Position numbers and translations under genes: made by a program | DNA from: Pseudomonas sp. UBA4194 | GTDB taxonomy: Bacteria; Pseudomonadota; Gammaproteobacteria; Pseudomonadales; Pseudomonadaceae | DNA length: 52,559 bases | Direction of reading: 5' to 3' | NCBI RefSeq assembly: GCF_002379585.1 | Contig: NZ_DFUE01000042.1 | Span: 37,679-90,237 of the forward strand | Notes under the pieces: generated by a model | What the model saw: the letters and a program-made list of their open reading frames with translations, nothing else | What the model was told of the DNA's origin: nothing | Databases searched by the model: none | Part shown: positions 1 through 8,799 of the stretch, piece by piece | Layout of the letters: each line of letters opens with the position of its first letter | How positions within the stretch are numbered: position 1 is the first letter of the stretch

Positions 1-104
1 AGGAGCGGCGTACAGCCGCGAAGGCGCCAGCAGCGCCACCACCTGATCCGAAATGTGTAGCGCCAATGATGCCCCCATCGCGGGCAGAGCCCGGTCCCAC
101 AGGG
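1..104. repeat. REP-type repeats at window start
   Basis: Two different palindromic repeat families lie downstream of ampE. Bases 1-28 hold the 'GGAGCGGCGTACAGCCGCGA' family, cut by the window edge. Bases 72-104 hold the family with core GCGGGCAGAGCCCG (here one arm ends GGTCCC instead of GCTCCC). Both families recur in other gaps of this window (about 26.65, 27.5, 30.4 and 33.5 kb). Confidence 0.75.
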
Positions 105-113
105 TCCTATGAC

Positions 114-950
114 TCAGCGCAACACCGACCACACGGCCAACACCGCATACCACAGCACCCCGGCTCTGACGATCATCTGCCACAGATCATCCAGGCTCTC
201 AACACCGGCAGCGCCGGTCACTGCATCGGGCGCTTCTGCGGCCACCCGCCCTACTCGCGCGATCAAGGCGGGCGCGGTGATTTCCCAGCTCAGCACCTCA
301 TGCAGCATTACTCGGCTGACCGCCACGAAGTTGCCCACCATCGCAAAGCTGGCGGCCAGCAAGCGCACCGGCAGCCAGTCGAAGGCGTGGCGCAGTTGGC
401 CGGCGCGGTCGGCGACGGCGGTGTTGCGGGATTGCTCGGTGCTCAACGCCAGCAGCCGATACACCAGCGCCGCGACCGGGCCCAGCAAGGCGTACCAGAA
501 GATGACCGCGAAAAAGCTCTGATAGGACTCCCACAACAGATGCCCCTGAACCCGCTTCAACAAACCTGTTTCATCCTCGGCGATCACGCCCATGTCACGC
601 TCGGCGACATGCACCGCAGCCTGCACGTCTTCGCGTCGCCAGGCGTCACGAAACGGCCCCAGCCCCAGTTTGATATCACCGCGCCCCAGGCTGTAGACCA
701 GCACCAGAAAATGCACAGGCAGCGCCAGTAAGCCGTAGGCCACTGGCTGCAGCACATGCAGAGTGAACGCCAGCAACAGCGCCGGCAGCAGCACGCTGAT
801 TGCCAGCACCAGCCAAGGCTGAGCGGCTAGCCGCGGGTGGCTTTCCAGGCGACGTAACTCGCCCAGGAAAAACCCGTCACGCTGAATCCGTTGACGCAGC
901 GCGGAGAATTTTTCGGCCAGCAACACCAGCACCAACACCAGGAAAATCAT
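114..950 (-). CDS. ampE: AmpE, inner-membrane signalling modulator protein
   Basis: A 278-residue membrane protein of the AmpE (CobD/CbiB-like) family, linked to sensing of cell-wall recycling and beta-lactamase control. It starts with a membrane segment (MIFLVLVLVLLAEKFSA) and shows further hydrophobic stretches near residues 45-90, 140-165 and at the C-terminus (AGVLWYAVLAVW), so about four helices. The start ATG overlaps the ampD stop as ATGA, meaning translational coupling in an ampDE operon, the arrangement known in enterobacteria and Pseudomonas. The length is normal for the family. The molecular function of AmpE is still unclear. Confidence 0.93.
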   Translation of the reverse strand: MIFLVLVLVLLAEKFSALRQRIQRDGFFLGELRRLESHPRLAAQPWLVLAISVLLPALLLAFTLHVLQPVAYGLLALPVHFLVLVYSLGRGDIKLGLGPFRDAWRREDVQAAVHVAERDMGVIAEDETGLLKRVQGHLLWESYQSFFAVIFWYALLGPVAALVYRLLALSTEQSRNTAVADRAGQLRHAFDWLPVRLLAASFAMVGNFVAVSRVMLHEVLSWEITAPALIARVGRVAAEAPDAVTGAAGVESLDDLWQMIVRAGVLWYAVLAVWSVLR

Positions 951-1510
951 TGTGTACCTTCTTTGTTCGTCAGCGCGGCGCGGTAGCGCGGCCAGTCGAA
1001 GTGGGGCCCAGGGTCGGTCTTGCGCCCGGGGGCGATGTCGCTGTGGCCGCAGATACGCTGCACCTCGATGGCCGGAAAGCGGGCCTGTAACTGCAAGGTC
1101 AGGTCGGTCAGCACACGGTACTGCGCTTCAGTGAAGGGCTGATCATCGGTACCTTCAAGCTCGATGCCCAGGGAGAAATCGTTACAACTTTCCCGCCCGT
1201 CGAACACCGACACGCCGGCATGCCAGGCTCGATCCAGGCAAGACACGAACTGGGTGACGGTGCCGTCGCGCTCGATCAGAAAATGGGCCGATACCCGCAG
1301 GTGCGCAATGCTTTCGAAATAGGGATGCTCGCTGCTGTCCAGGCGGTTCTGGAACAGCGCGTGAACCTTGCCCGTGGCAAATTGGGCGGGCGGCAGGCTG
1401 ATGTTGTGAATGACCAGCAACGAGACTTCGCCACCCGGGCGTTCGTTGAAGTTTGGCGAGGGGCAATGCTGCACGCCTTCGCACCAGCCGCTGAGAGGGT
1501 CCAGCTGCAT
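947..1510 (-). CDS. ampD: AmpD, 1,6-anhydro-N-acetylmuramyl-L-alanine amidase
   Basis: Cytosolic zinc amidase (Amidase_2/PGRP fold, 187 residues) that removes the stem peptide from anhydro-muropeptides during peptidoglycan recycling; its loss raises AmpR-driven beta-lactamase expression. Visible zinc-ligand regions are VIHNISLP near residue 35 and CGHSDIAPGRKTDPGPHFDW near the C-terminus (second histidine and aspartate ligands). No signal peptide is present, as expected for AmpD rather than the periplasmic AmiD. An AAGGAA ribosome site lies about 7 nt before the ATG. The stop overlaps the ampE start (ATGA). Confidence 0.95.
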   Translation of the reverse strand: MQLDPLSGWCEGVQHCPSPNFNERPGGEVSLLVIHNISLPPAQFATGKVHALFQNRLDSSEHPYFESIAHLRVSAHFLIERDGTVTQFVSCLDRAWHAGVSVFDGRESCNDFSLGIELEGTDDQPFTEAQYRVLTDLTLQLQARFPAIEVQRICGHSDIAPGRKTDPGPHFDWPRYRAALTNKEGTQ

Positions 1511-1598
1511 CGGGGTTCCTTGCTGCAGTTCGATCGGGGCGCTCAGTATGCCCCCTCCCGGCAGCCCAGGGCAGCCCTGGCAAAATGAAATCCCCCGA

Positions 1599-3809
1599 TC
1601 AGGCTTTCAGCTTGCGCAGGTTGTTGACCACCGAATCCAGAGCGCGATCGAACAATAGGGTGTCATCGAGCACCCGCACCGTGCCGCGGCGGAACTCGAC
1701 CGCCAGGCCCATGCGGGTCTTTTCCAGCACCTTCATACCCGTGCGGTTGACGAAGATGTACTTGCCCGACGCCTCGATGATGGCGGTCAGCTTGCAGCGC
1801 AGCTTGAACTCCTCGTCTTCCTGGATCTCGACCCAGGAGCCGACGCGCAGCTTGTCCACTTCGAGCAGGCCGGGATCGTTGTCCGGCAGACGGATCTGCG
1901 GCTCCAGCGGAACGCTTTCGCCGGGTGCGGTGAGGACGATTTCGTCGATCACCTCCACCATCGAATCATCTTCCTGGGCGCTACCTGGGGCATCGGTCAG
2001 CTCACGCTGGAACGCCTGCACATGCAGCAGCTCCAACTGACTGAAGAATTCGCTGGTCGCGAAAGGGTCGAACGCCGAGCTGGTCAGGCCGTCGCGCAGG
2101 GACTTCAGCAAGCTGGGCACCAGCTCCAGCAACTGCATGCGCGTTTCCGCGTCATCGTGGGGCTCCACGCTCCAGATCAAATCGTCCACGGTGCTCAGGG
2201 CCGCTTGCCATTCGGCAGAATCGGCGCCGTGTTTGAGGCACACCAGCAGCAGCACTCTGCTCCAGGCCTCCTGCAGCAAACGCACAACGACTTGTGGCAG
2301 GGTGCGGCCGAGCAGACGGCTATTGAGTTCCTTTTCCACCAGGTGCCGGGCCAGATCGGCACGGGCACGGCCTTCCTCGGCATCGCGCGTACGTTGCTCG
2401 AGCAGTTCGCTGCGTCGACGTTCGTCGTTGCTGAAGGCGAGGAAATCCACCAGCAACTCGGAGAACAGCGCCGGGTCGTCGACGAAGTCGTTGAGCAGCC
2501 GCTGAACGATCTGGTCGATGCGCATGTACAGACTGTCGCGCTGGTAGTCGTCGCGATTGCCCCAGCCCATGGCTGCAGAGGCAATTTCATTGAGCAGCCG
2601 CCGCGCCGGGTGGGCACCGCGGCTGAAGAAACTCTTGTCGATGACCGCGACCTTGAGCATCGGAATTTGCAGGCGAGCAATGAGCGCCTTGAGCGAGTCA
2701 GGCAGATTGCGGTCGTCGAGGATGAATTCGAAAAGCATGGCGATCAGGTTGATCACGTCCTCGTCGACCACACCTACCACACGGAACTTGCCGCTCTTCA
2801 CGCTCACTCGGGTCAGCAATTGTTCCAGCTGATAGCGCAGGTCGTAGTCGTCCTGCGGCGCCTGCTGCGGCACGTACTGCTGCAGGTGGGAAAGCAGGCG
2901 CATCAAGTCGTTGGTAGAAATGGGCAGCGCTTCGGACGGCGCCTCCATCTTTGGCGAAATGCTGCCACGCAGATCGTGCAGCAGGTGTTGCAGGGCACCG
3001 AACACTTCCTGCACGCCTTCATCGAACTGGGCCGACTTGACCTTGGCTTCGGCCTTGGCTTCAGGCTCGGGCTTGCGCGGGCGGTCACTGGCCCGATCCG
3101 CCGCCCGGCGCGCTGGCGCCGCCTTGAGTTCCGGCAGAATGCCAGCGGCGATCAGCAGCTGGTTGGCTTCGGCGTACAGCTGGTCGGTATCGGTAAGCAC
3201 GTACTTTTCGAACAGCTTGAGGATGATCAACTTGACCTTGATGTCCACACCCAGGCTGCGCCCGGCCTGCAGGAAGTAATCGCAGAGCATGGCCGGGCCC
3301 AGGGGATTGGTCGCGTCATCCAGGCGCTTGCTCAGCAGGACATTCAGCCGGGTGGTGAGCTGGCCGAGGGCGAAGCCGTCGCGACTGAATACCTTGGCAA
3401 CCATGGCATCCAGAGCGACCGTGCGCTCCAGTTCGTCATTGGGCACCAGCGCCAGCTTGTCGTAGCTCAGGGGCGGCGGCGGAACGTCCGCCACTTCGTA
3501 ATGACCTATACGAACGAAGGTTTCGTAGAATTTCTCCAGAAACCCCCGTTCGATGCTCTTTCGCTTGAGGCGCAGGTCACGCATGGCCTCGAAAAAGGTG
3601 TTCTGGTCGGCGTTGTTCAGCGCCCTGTCGGCCATCTCGAACAACGTGTCGTCGGCGTTATCGAACAACACCTGCAACGCTTGCTTGAGTTGCAGCGCAG
3701 ACTTGTCACGCACTTGCAGCAGGACGACAGGCAAACGAGCACTGGCAGGTTGATTCACGTGCTCTGCGGCGGCCTTGTTCAGAGGCACCACCTTCCCGTC
3801 GTTCGGCAT
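1599..3809 (-). CDS. DUF1631 domain-containing protein
   Basis: A long soluble, acidic, mostly helical protein (736 residues) of the DUF1631 family found next to ampD and nadC in Pseudomonas. The start at 3809 (MPNDGKVVPL) is preferred over upstream in-frame codons because GGGAGA lies just upstream and the family begins close to this motif. A charged Ala/Lys/Glu linker sits around residue 240. The C-terminal ~100 residues (from about 'LRVGSWVEIQEDEEFKLRCK') look like a PilZ-type beta-barrel; a c-di-GMP role is inference only. The function is unknown. It is separated from ampD by about 90 nt and could be co-transcribed. Confidence 0.88.
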   Translation of the reverse strand: MPNDGKVVPLNKAAAEHVNQPASARLPVVLLQVRDKSALQLKQALQVLFDNADDTLFEMADRALNNADQNTFFEAMRDLRLKRKSIERGFLEKFYETFVRIGHYEVADVPPPPLSYDKLALVPNDELERTVALDAMVAKVFSRDGFALGQLTTRLNVLLSKRLDDATNPLGPAMLCDYFLQAGRSLGVDIKVKLIILKLFEKYVLTDTDQLYAEANQLLIAAGILPELKAAPARRAADRASDRPRKPEPEAKAEAKVKSAQFDEGVQEVFGALQHLLHDLRGSISPKMEAPSEALPISTNDLMRLLSHLQQYVPQQAPQDDYDLRYQLEQLLTRVSVKSGKFRVVGVVDEDVINLIAMLFEFILDDRNLPDSLKALIARLQIPMLKVAVIDKSFFSRGAHPARRLLNEIASAAMGWGNRDDYQRDSLYMRIDQIVQRLLNDFVDDPALFSELLVDFLAFSNDERRRSELLEQRTRDAEEGRARADLARHLVEKELNSRLLGRTLPQVVVRLLQEAWSRVLLLVCLKHGADSAEWQAALSTVDDLIWSVEPHDDAETRMQLLELVPSLLKSLRDGLTSSAFDPFATSEFFSQLELLHVQAFQRELTDAPGSAQEDDSMVEVIDEIVLTAPGESVPLEPQIRLPDNDPGLLEVDKLRVGSWVEIQEDEEFKLRCKLTAIIEASGKYIFVNRTGMKVLEKTRMGLAVEFRRGTVRVLDDTLLFDRALDSVVNNLRKLKA

Positions 3810-4050
3810 GCAAGTCTCCCAATGAAAGAAGTGAATCGTTAGCGACAATGGCATGACGCCATTATTCCGGCACGCCCATTTTCCGCCTGCTGTGACTGCG
3901 ATTCCAGACTTCAGTTCACGGCTATAGGACCCAAGTGAGAGATTGACCACAAAAATGAACAAAAGCTCATCGGAGCCGACCAAATGCAGCCGTTTCGTCC
4001 GATCGACAAGGCGTCTGCCACGGGGCTTCGCTCCAGCCATGGCAGTGCCC

Positions 4051-4056
4051 TATAAT
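4051..4056 (+). promoter_or_regulatory. Putative -10 box for nadC
   Basis: A perfect TATAAT lies 28 nt before the nadC start codon. The best -35 candidate, TTCGCT at 4027-4032 with an 18-nt spacer, is poor, so only the -10 element is convincing. It would give a short leader of about 20 nt that contains the nadC ribosome site. Confidence 0.4.
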
Positions 4057-4083
4057 CCGGCCACTTTGCCGATGGAGCTCGCC

Positions 4084-4932
4084 ATGCCCAATCTTCGCCT
4101 CGCCGACCTGACTGCCGAAGTCGAAGCCAACGTGCGCCGCGCACTGCTGGAAGACATCGGCAGCGGCGACATCACCGCGCAGCTCATTCCCGCCGAGCGC
4201 CTGGCCAAGGCCACCATCATCACCCGGGACGACTGCAGCGTGGCCGGCACGGCCTGGGTCGACGCGGTATTTCGCCAGCTCGACCCGCGCGTGGCTGTGC
4301 ACTGGCAGGTCATCGATGGGCAGCGGGCCGAGGCCAACCAACCGCTGTTTCACGTCGAAGGCCCTGCTCGCTCGCTGCTGACTGGCGAACGCAGTGCCTT
4401 GAACTTCCTGCAACTGCTGTCAGGCGTGGCCACACGCGCGCAGACCTTGGCCAATCAGGTGGCCCATACCCAGGTCAAACTGTTGGACACCCGCAAGACC
4501 CTGCCCGGCCTGCGCCTGGCGCAGAAATACGCAGTGACCTGCGGGGGTTGCCATAACCACCGTATTGGCCTGTACGATGCCTTCCTGATCAAGGAAAACC
4601 ACATCGCTGCCTGCGGCGGCATTGCCCAGGCCGTCGCCGCCGCTCACCGCATCGCCCCTGGCAAACCGGTGGAAGTGGAAGTCGAGAGCCTGGAGGAGCT
4701 GCGCGAGGCGTTGGCGGCCGGGGCAGATATCATCATGCTCGACGAGCTGAATCTGGACGACATGCGCGAAGCCGTGCGCCTGAATGCAGGGCAAGCCAAA
4801 CTGGAAGCCAGCGGCGGCATCAACGATTCGACCCTGGTAAGCATCGCCGAAACGGGAGTGGACTACATCTCCATCGGTGCCCTGACCAAGGATGTAAAAG
4901 CCGTAGACCTGTCCATGCGCCTGAGCCTGTGA
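4084..4932 (+). CDS. nadC: Nicotinate-nucleotide pyrophosphorylase (carboxylating)
   Basis: Quinolinate phosphoribosyltransferase, 282 residues, converting quinolinate and PRPP to nicotinate mononucleotide in de novo NAD synthesis. Family signatures are visible: RALLEDIGSGDITAQLIP near the N-terminus, the substrate-binding DTRKTLPGLRLAQKYAV stretch, GGCHNHRIGLYDAFLIKENH, VEVEVESLEEL, and the C-terminal LEASGGIN...ISIGALTKDVKAVDLSM. The ATG at 4084 is preceded by GGAG and begins at the usual family position; an in-frame ATG at 4075 would only add MEL. It is divergent from the DUF1631 gene, as in other pseudomonads. Confidence 0.96.
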   Translation: MPNLRLADLTAEVEANVRRALLEDIGSGDITAQLIPAERLAKATIITRDDCSVAGTAWVDAVFRQLDPRVAVHWQVIDGQRAEANQPLFHVEGPARSLLTGERSALNFLQLLSGVATRAQTLANQVAHTQVKLLDTRKTLPGLRLAQKYAVTCGGCHNHRIGLYDAFLIKENHIAACGGIAQAVAAAHRIAPGKPVEVEVESLEELREALAAGADIIMLDELNLDDMREAVRLNAGQAKLEASGGINDSTLVSIAETGVDYISIGALTKDVKAVDLSMRLSL

Positions 4933-4978
4933 CAGCCACACATTGAATTCGACCAGCAAAGGTATGGAGTTTTTCGCA

Positions 4979-5236
4979 GTGACCACCACATTCACCCAGG
5001 GCGCCGACCAGGTCTACATCACTCGCATCGACGGCACCCGCTTCGGCCCCTTCCCCACGACTGCCGAGCCGAACAAGGTACTGATCTACGAAGTGACCTT
5101 GAACGCCGGCGCCGGCGACCACCTCGAGTTACGCCTGGCCGACGGCAGCGTGCACACCCACGTGATCTCCAACACACACTTCCAACCGCAGATGAGTGAC
5201 GTACCAGCGCACTACACCCTTCGCTGGCGCGACTGA
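4979..5236 (+). CDS. Small hypothetical protein downstream of nadC
   Basis: An 85-residue protein I do not recognise. It reads as a compact all-beta polypeptide without signal peptide or membrane segment, and it ends in YTLRWRD. I chose the GTG at 4979 because GGAG (4966-4969) is 9 nt upstream; an ATG at 4964 and a TTG at 4943 are also in frame and would add 5 or 12 residues. It starts 46 nt after nadC and may be read through from it. Codon use is GC-rich and third-position biased like its neighbours, so it looks coding. Confidence 0.65.
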   Translation: MTTTFTQGADQVYITRIDGTRFGPFPTTAEPNKVLIYEVTLNAGAGDHLELRLADGSVHTHVISNTHFQPQMSDVPAHYTLRWRD

Positions 5237-5376
5237 GGATGATGGCGATGCGGCTCGGGCCTTGGTTCGAGCTGCATCGAACTCACCGCACATCGCCTTG
5301 CACGGTAAAACTCCTTGACTCACCCTATCGATTCGCCCAAAGGTGCTTGAAACAAAACCAGCGTAAGGAAGCAGCC

Positions 5377-5961
5377 TTGAGCATCGTCGAACAGTTCTAC
5401 ACCGGCCTCAAAGCCGCACTGCCTGCCCCGAGTCTTGACGAACTGTCGTTCGCCACCGGTGCCTCGTCCACCCAGCTGGCCAGCTTGAAAGAAGTGTACC
5501 CGCTGTGCCCCGACAGCCTTCTGCAACTGCTGGGCAAGGTCAACGGTACCCATTGGGAAAAATACGAGAAAGGTGAAGTCTCGGTGCTGATCCTGGGTTC
5601 GGACATCTCCGAATACCCGTATTACCTGCGCTCGGTGGAGCAAATCCTCGAGGACCGCGCCAAGAACGATCAGAGCATCGCCGACGTCTACGGCGACGAC
5701 TTTCTGGAAAACCCGGACATGCTGGACCGCCGCATCGACTCCGACGTGGTCCAGGGCGAGCGCCTGTGCTTTTCCTACTGCATGAACAACGGCGGCACCT
5801 CCACCCTGTTCATCGACTTCGCGCCGACAGCGAGCGGCAAAGTCGGCCAAGTGATCCGCTTCGTTCACGATCCCGATGAATTCGTGGTCATCGCCGACAG
5901 CTTCGATGCCTACCTGCAGATGCTGGTGGACGACAAATTCGGCTTCATTCTGGAGGATTGA
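5377..5961 (+). CDS. SMI1/KNR4 (SUKH) family protein
   Basis: A 194-residue SMI1/KNR4-like protein. The family motif is visible around 'LKEVYPLCPDSLLQLLGKVNGT' (an acidic/aromatic helix followed by NG), with a later 'VVIADSFDAYLQMLV' strand-helix, both typical of the SUKH fold. The start is the TTG at 5377, with TAAGGAAG 6 nt upstream; the longer upstream reading has no ribosome site and poor coding character. SUKH proteins are often immunity proteins of toxin systems, but no toxin gene is adjacent here, so an orphan immunity or housekeeping role is equally possible. Confidence 0.8.
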   Translation: MSIVEQFYTGLKAALPAPSLDELSFATGASSTQLASLKEVYPLCPDSLLQLLGKVNGTHWEKYEKGEVSVLILGSDISEYPYYLRSVEQILEDRAKNDQSIADVYGDDFLENPDMLDRRIDSDVVQGERLCFSYCMNNGGTSTLFIDFAPTASGKVGQVIRFVHDPDEFVVIADSFDAYLQMLVDDKFGFILED

Positions 5962-6165
5962 TAGTGACGCAGCCGTGCCCGCCGCAATGGAGGGCATGGC
6001 TGCTGATGCCGCGCAATAGCTAGAGACATGTCGTTCGGGCCCCATCGAAGCGAACACCGAAGATGACTGCCTGTATGGCGAGATCCGGTTCATTCGCGCC
6101 TTGGTCAGCTACGAAGCCGCAACCGTATCAGCGCTGGCGGACCTCCTCGCGCAGTATGGGTGACA

Positions 6166-6783
6166 TCAACCCAACACCACCAACCGATCCGGCAACTCGT
6201 TGCGCGCCTGAGTAAGCTGTACATGCTGCTTCAAGTGTTGCCCACACGCCTCGATACAGGCGACGAAACCCTCCATGGTTTCCCCGCGCGCCACGCGCCG
6301 AGTGAAGTCCTCGATGATCGCGGCCCAGGTCTCGTTGCCGATACGACTGGAAATGCCTTCATCCACCAGGATCTCCACATACCGCTCGGCCTCGGACACG
6401 AAAATCAACATGCCCGTACCATTCTGCGTGTGATGCAACTGGCGCTCCAGAAACTGCCGGCGCGCCATATTGCCCGCACGCCAATGGCGAACATGCCGTG
6501 GCACAAGCCGAGTGGTAACACTCGGAATACGGAACACCAACCCCAGTACGATGAACGTCGCCCACTGCGCCAACAGCAGCAGATGCGCGTTCAGCCAGCC
6601 CGGTATGTAATTGATCAATCCCGGCACCACCAGCGCTAGCAGCCCTGCCCATAGCAAAGGGATGTAGGTGTAGTCGTCCGCCTGTGGCGCCAGCACCGTG
6701 ACCAATTCGGCGTCGGTTTCCAGCTCAACCTTGGCAATCGCCGCGGCCACCCGCTTCTGCGCAGTCTCATCCAGCATCGTCAT
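6166..6783 (-). CDS. TPM domain membrane protein
   Basis: A 205-residue TPM (TLP18.3/Psb32/MOLO-1) domain protein. The N-terminal half holds a short cytosolic segment and two hydrophobic helices (about residues 40-60 and 68-88: PLLWAGLLALVVPGLI and LLLLAQWATFIVLGLVF). The TPM fold follows (GTGMLIFVSEAERYVEILVDEGI). It is the third gene of a lemA-TPM-TPM operon on the minus strand, 18 nt after the second. An alternative start two codons downstream (MLDETAQ) is possible. The family's biochemical function is not settled; in bacteria it travels with LemA. Confidence 0.85.
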   Translation of the reverse strand: MTMLDETAQKRVAAAIAKVELETDAELVTVLAPQADDYTYIPLLWAGLLALVVPGLINYIPGWLNAHLLLLAQWATFIVLGLVFRIPSVTTRLVPRHVRHWRAGNMARRQFLERQLHHTQNGTGMLIFVSEAERYVEILVDEGISSRIGNETWAAIIEDFTRRVARGETMEGFVACIEACGQHLKQHVQLTQARNELPDRLVVLG

Positions 6784-6801
6784 GACTCATTCCCGCCTTG
6801 T

Positions 6802-7557
6802 TCACCAACCACCGGACGCACCTCCGCCACCAAAACCGCCACCACCGCCGCCGAAGCCACCTCCGCCGCCGCCAAAACCACCTCCGCCACGACCACCGCC
6901 AAGCACGCTGCCCAGCACAGCACCGGTCAATACCGACCCGCCACCACCGCCGCCACGCCGACCACCACCGCCGCCGCCCTTGATCATCAACACTACGATG
7001 ACGATCAAGATCAGAAACGCTGGCCACGGCAACCGCTGCTGCGAATGCTGCGGGGCATTGCTCTGCTGCGGTTGCGCCAGCGGATCACCACCCAGCACCT
7101 GCAACATTGCCGCCGCCCCGGCTCGAATACCGCCGGCGAAATCACCCTGGCGAAACGAAGGCAGGATCACGTTATTGATGATGATCGAAGACTGGGCATC
7201 GGTAAGTGTGCCCTCCAGGCCATAGCCCACCTCGATACGCACCTTGCGCTCGGCCTTGGCCACCAGCAACAACGCACCATTGTCCTTGCCCTTCTGGCCG
7301 ATGCCCCAAGCCCGGCCCAGCTGGTAGCCGTAGTCCTCGATCGCTGTACCTTGCAGGTCCGGCACGGTGACCACCACGATCTGCTCGCTGGTGCTCTGCT
7401 CGTGGGCCTGCAGCATCTGGCTCAACTGGGCACTGGTTTGAGCGTCAAGCAAGCCGGCCTGGTCCACCACACGTCCACTGAGCGCCGGAAACTCCAGCGC
7501 CCCTGCCGTCATCGCCCACAGCAGCAACAGCAGCGGCAGGCACCGCCACGGCCTCAT
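6802..7557 (-). CDS. TPM domain protein with signal peptide and Gly-rich tail (YgcG-like)
   Basis: A 251-residue exported protein. Residues 1-20 are a signal peptide (MRPWRCLPLLLLLWAM...GA); the TPM domain spans about 25-150 (VVDQAGLLDAQTSAQLSQ, EQIVVVTVPDLQG, GKDNGALLLVAKAERKVRIE, GYGLEGTLTDAQSS). A membrane helix follows near 175-190 (PAFLILIVIVVLMIKGG). The last ~60 residues are nearly all Gly with Phe, Ser and Arg and end GASGGW. The start ATG overlaps the lemA stop (ATGA), so the two are coupled. This architecture (signal peptide, TPM, helix, Gly-rich C-terminus) is standard for YgcG-type proteins. Confidence 0.9.
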   Translation of the reverse strand: MRPWRCLPLLLLLWAMTAGALEFPALSGRVVDQAGLLDAQTSAQLSQMLQAHEQSTSEQIVVVTVPDLQGTAIEDYGYQLGRAWGIGQKGKDNGALLLVAKAERKVRIEVGYGLEGTLTDAQSSIIINNVILPSFRQGDFAGGIRAGAAAMLQVLGGDPLAQPQQSNAPQHSQQRLPWPAFLILIVIVVLMIKGGGGGGRRGGGGGGSVLTGAVLGSVLGGGRGGGGFGGGGGGFGGGGGGFGGGGASGGW

Positions 7558-8153
7558 TGGAACTTCACGCTCGGCGCTTGCTCGGCGTTCGGCGCAGTGG
7601 CCTTGAAGTTTTCCCGGACTTTCTGGTCACGGTACATGGTCATCTGCCACAGCTTCCCGGGGAAAGTGCGGATTTCGGTGTTGTACTTCTCAACCGAAGC
7701 GATGAAGTCGCGACGCGCCACCGCGATACGGTTCTCGGTGCCTTCAAGCTGCGACTGCAATGCCAGGAAGTTCTGGTTGGATTTCAGATCCGGATAGCGC
7801 TCCACCGTCACCATCAGCCGGCTCAACGCACCGCTTAGCTGCTGCTGTGCCTGATCGAACTGCTGCAGCTTGGCCGGATCGTCCAGGGTGCTGGCATCCA
7901 CCTGAATCGACGTCGCCTTGGCCCGCGCCTCGATCACCCGCGTCAGGGTGTCCTGTTCCTGCTTGGCATAACCCTTCACCGTTTCCACCAGATTGGGGAT
8001 CAGGTCGGCACGCCGCTGATACTGGTTCTCCACCTGCGCCCAGGCCGACTTCACCTGTTCGTCGTACTGCGGAATGTTGTTGATGCCACAGCCGCTCAAC
8101 AGTGTGGTGAACATCACCACGGCGAGCAGCCGCGTGCGCAATGAAATGGTCAT
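7554..8153 (-). CDS. lemA: LemA family lipoprotein
   Basis: A 199-residue LemA-family protein of antiparallel long helices. The N-terminus carries a lipoprotein signal ending LSGC (cysteine about residue 22). The family core is clear: YDEQVKSAWAQVENQYQRRADLIPNLV, followed by ALQSQLEGTENRIAVARRDF and YNTEIRTFPG. The start at 8153 gives a proper signal peptide, with AAGGAG 12 nt upstream; the upstream in-frame extension would bury the signal peptide. It is first in an operon with the two TPM genes. The cellular function is not firmly known. Confidence 0.92.
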   Translation of the reverse strand: MTISLRTRLLAVVMFTTLLSGCGINNIPQYDEQVKSAWAQVENQYQRRADLIPNLVETVKGYAKQEQDTLTRVIEARAKATSIQVDASTLDDPAKLQQFDQAQQQLSGALSRLMVTVERYPDLKSNQNFLALQSQLEGTENRIAVARRDFIASVEKYNTEIRTFPGKLWQMTMYRDQKVRENFKATAPNAEQAPSVKFQ

Positions 8154-8264
8154 GATAAGACTCAGCTCCTTGAGGGGGTGCAACGTGCCCCGGCCCAGGC
8201 TGGGCAAGCGGCAGGTAATGAGAGGTTAGCAGCCTGGAAAACCGGCAGTCGCCAAATCGCAGAC

Positions 8265-8300
8265 AAAGAAAAGCCCGCCGACGGGGAGGAAAGCGGGCTT
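8265..8300 (-). terminator. Rho-independent terminator downstream of the 72-residue gene
   Basis: A perfect 8-bp stem AAGCCCGC (8271-8278) / GCGGGCTT (8293-8300) with a 14-nt loop. On the minus strand the stem is followed by TTTTCTTT, so it ends transcription coming from the small minus-strand gene at 8403-8621. Confidence 0.7.
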
Positions 8301-8402
8301 GAAGAAGGAGCAAGGTCAACACTACGCCCCAGGATGTGAAGATGGCGTGAAACGGATGTGAAGGCCAAGTGAGCCGCACTTTTCTTCGCCGGCCCCACGC
8401 GA

Positions 8403-8621
8403 TTAATGGCTATCAGCCACTTTTCGCTCAATCTCGGCAGTCTTGCGTTGCAGGGTTTCAGCGTCCTGCTCCTTCTCTTTGATGGAGGTAGGCGTAATCA
8501 CCTTATCCACACCTTCAGTGGCGGGCGTCTCGTTCTCGATGTCGCGCTCGACAACGTCGACCGGCTTGCCGCTCTGGTCGAGGGTCGGGGATTTGGGTTG
8601 GGTTTGATCTTGGGTGGTCAT
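8403..8621 (-). CDS. Small hydrophilic hypothetical protein
   Basis: A 72-residue, highly charged, Gln/Glu/Lys/Thr-rich protein starting MTTQDQTQPKSP and ending EIERKVADSH; it is probably disordered at the N-terminus with a C-terminal helix. I do not recognise a family. The ATG at 8621 has only a weak GAGA upstream; an in-frame ATG at 8648 is the alternative and adds 9 residues. A good terminator follows at 8265-8300, which supports a real monocistronic gene. Its composition resembles small stress-type proteins, but that is only an impression. Confidence 0.6.
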   Translation of the reverse strand: MTTQDQTQPKSPTLDQSGKPVDVVERDIENETPATEGVDKVITPTSIKEKEQDAETLQRKTAEIERKVADSH

Positions 8622-8799
8622 GGCAGTAGGTCTCGATAATGTGTACATGAATTCGAGACGCTGGCAGGAGGGTAAGTTCGATCTGTTTGGGTGGGGCGGC
8701 AACTGGGCCGGGTATTTCATCGGCCAGGGGCAGATCCATTGCACGACCAGCGCCCGGGCCGGTCACACCCTTTTAGGAACCTTACCAGGGAGATGAATC

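Noticed and set aside
2022..3842. Long plus-strand reading frame opposite the DUF1631 gene
   Set aside because: Antisense shadow produced by high GC codon bias; Gln/His-rich composition without domains.
6017..6163. Short open stretch on the plus strand ending GEIRFIRALVSYEAATVSALADLLAQYG after the SUKH gene
   Set aside because: It has coding-like composition and could be a gene remnant, but it has no start codon with ribosome site and I know no matching family.
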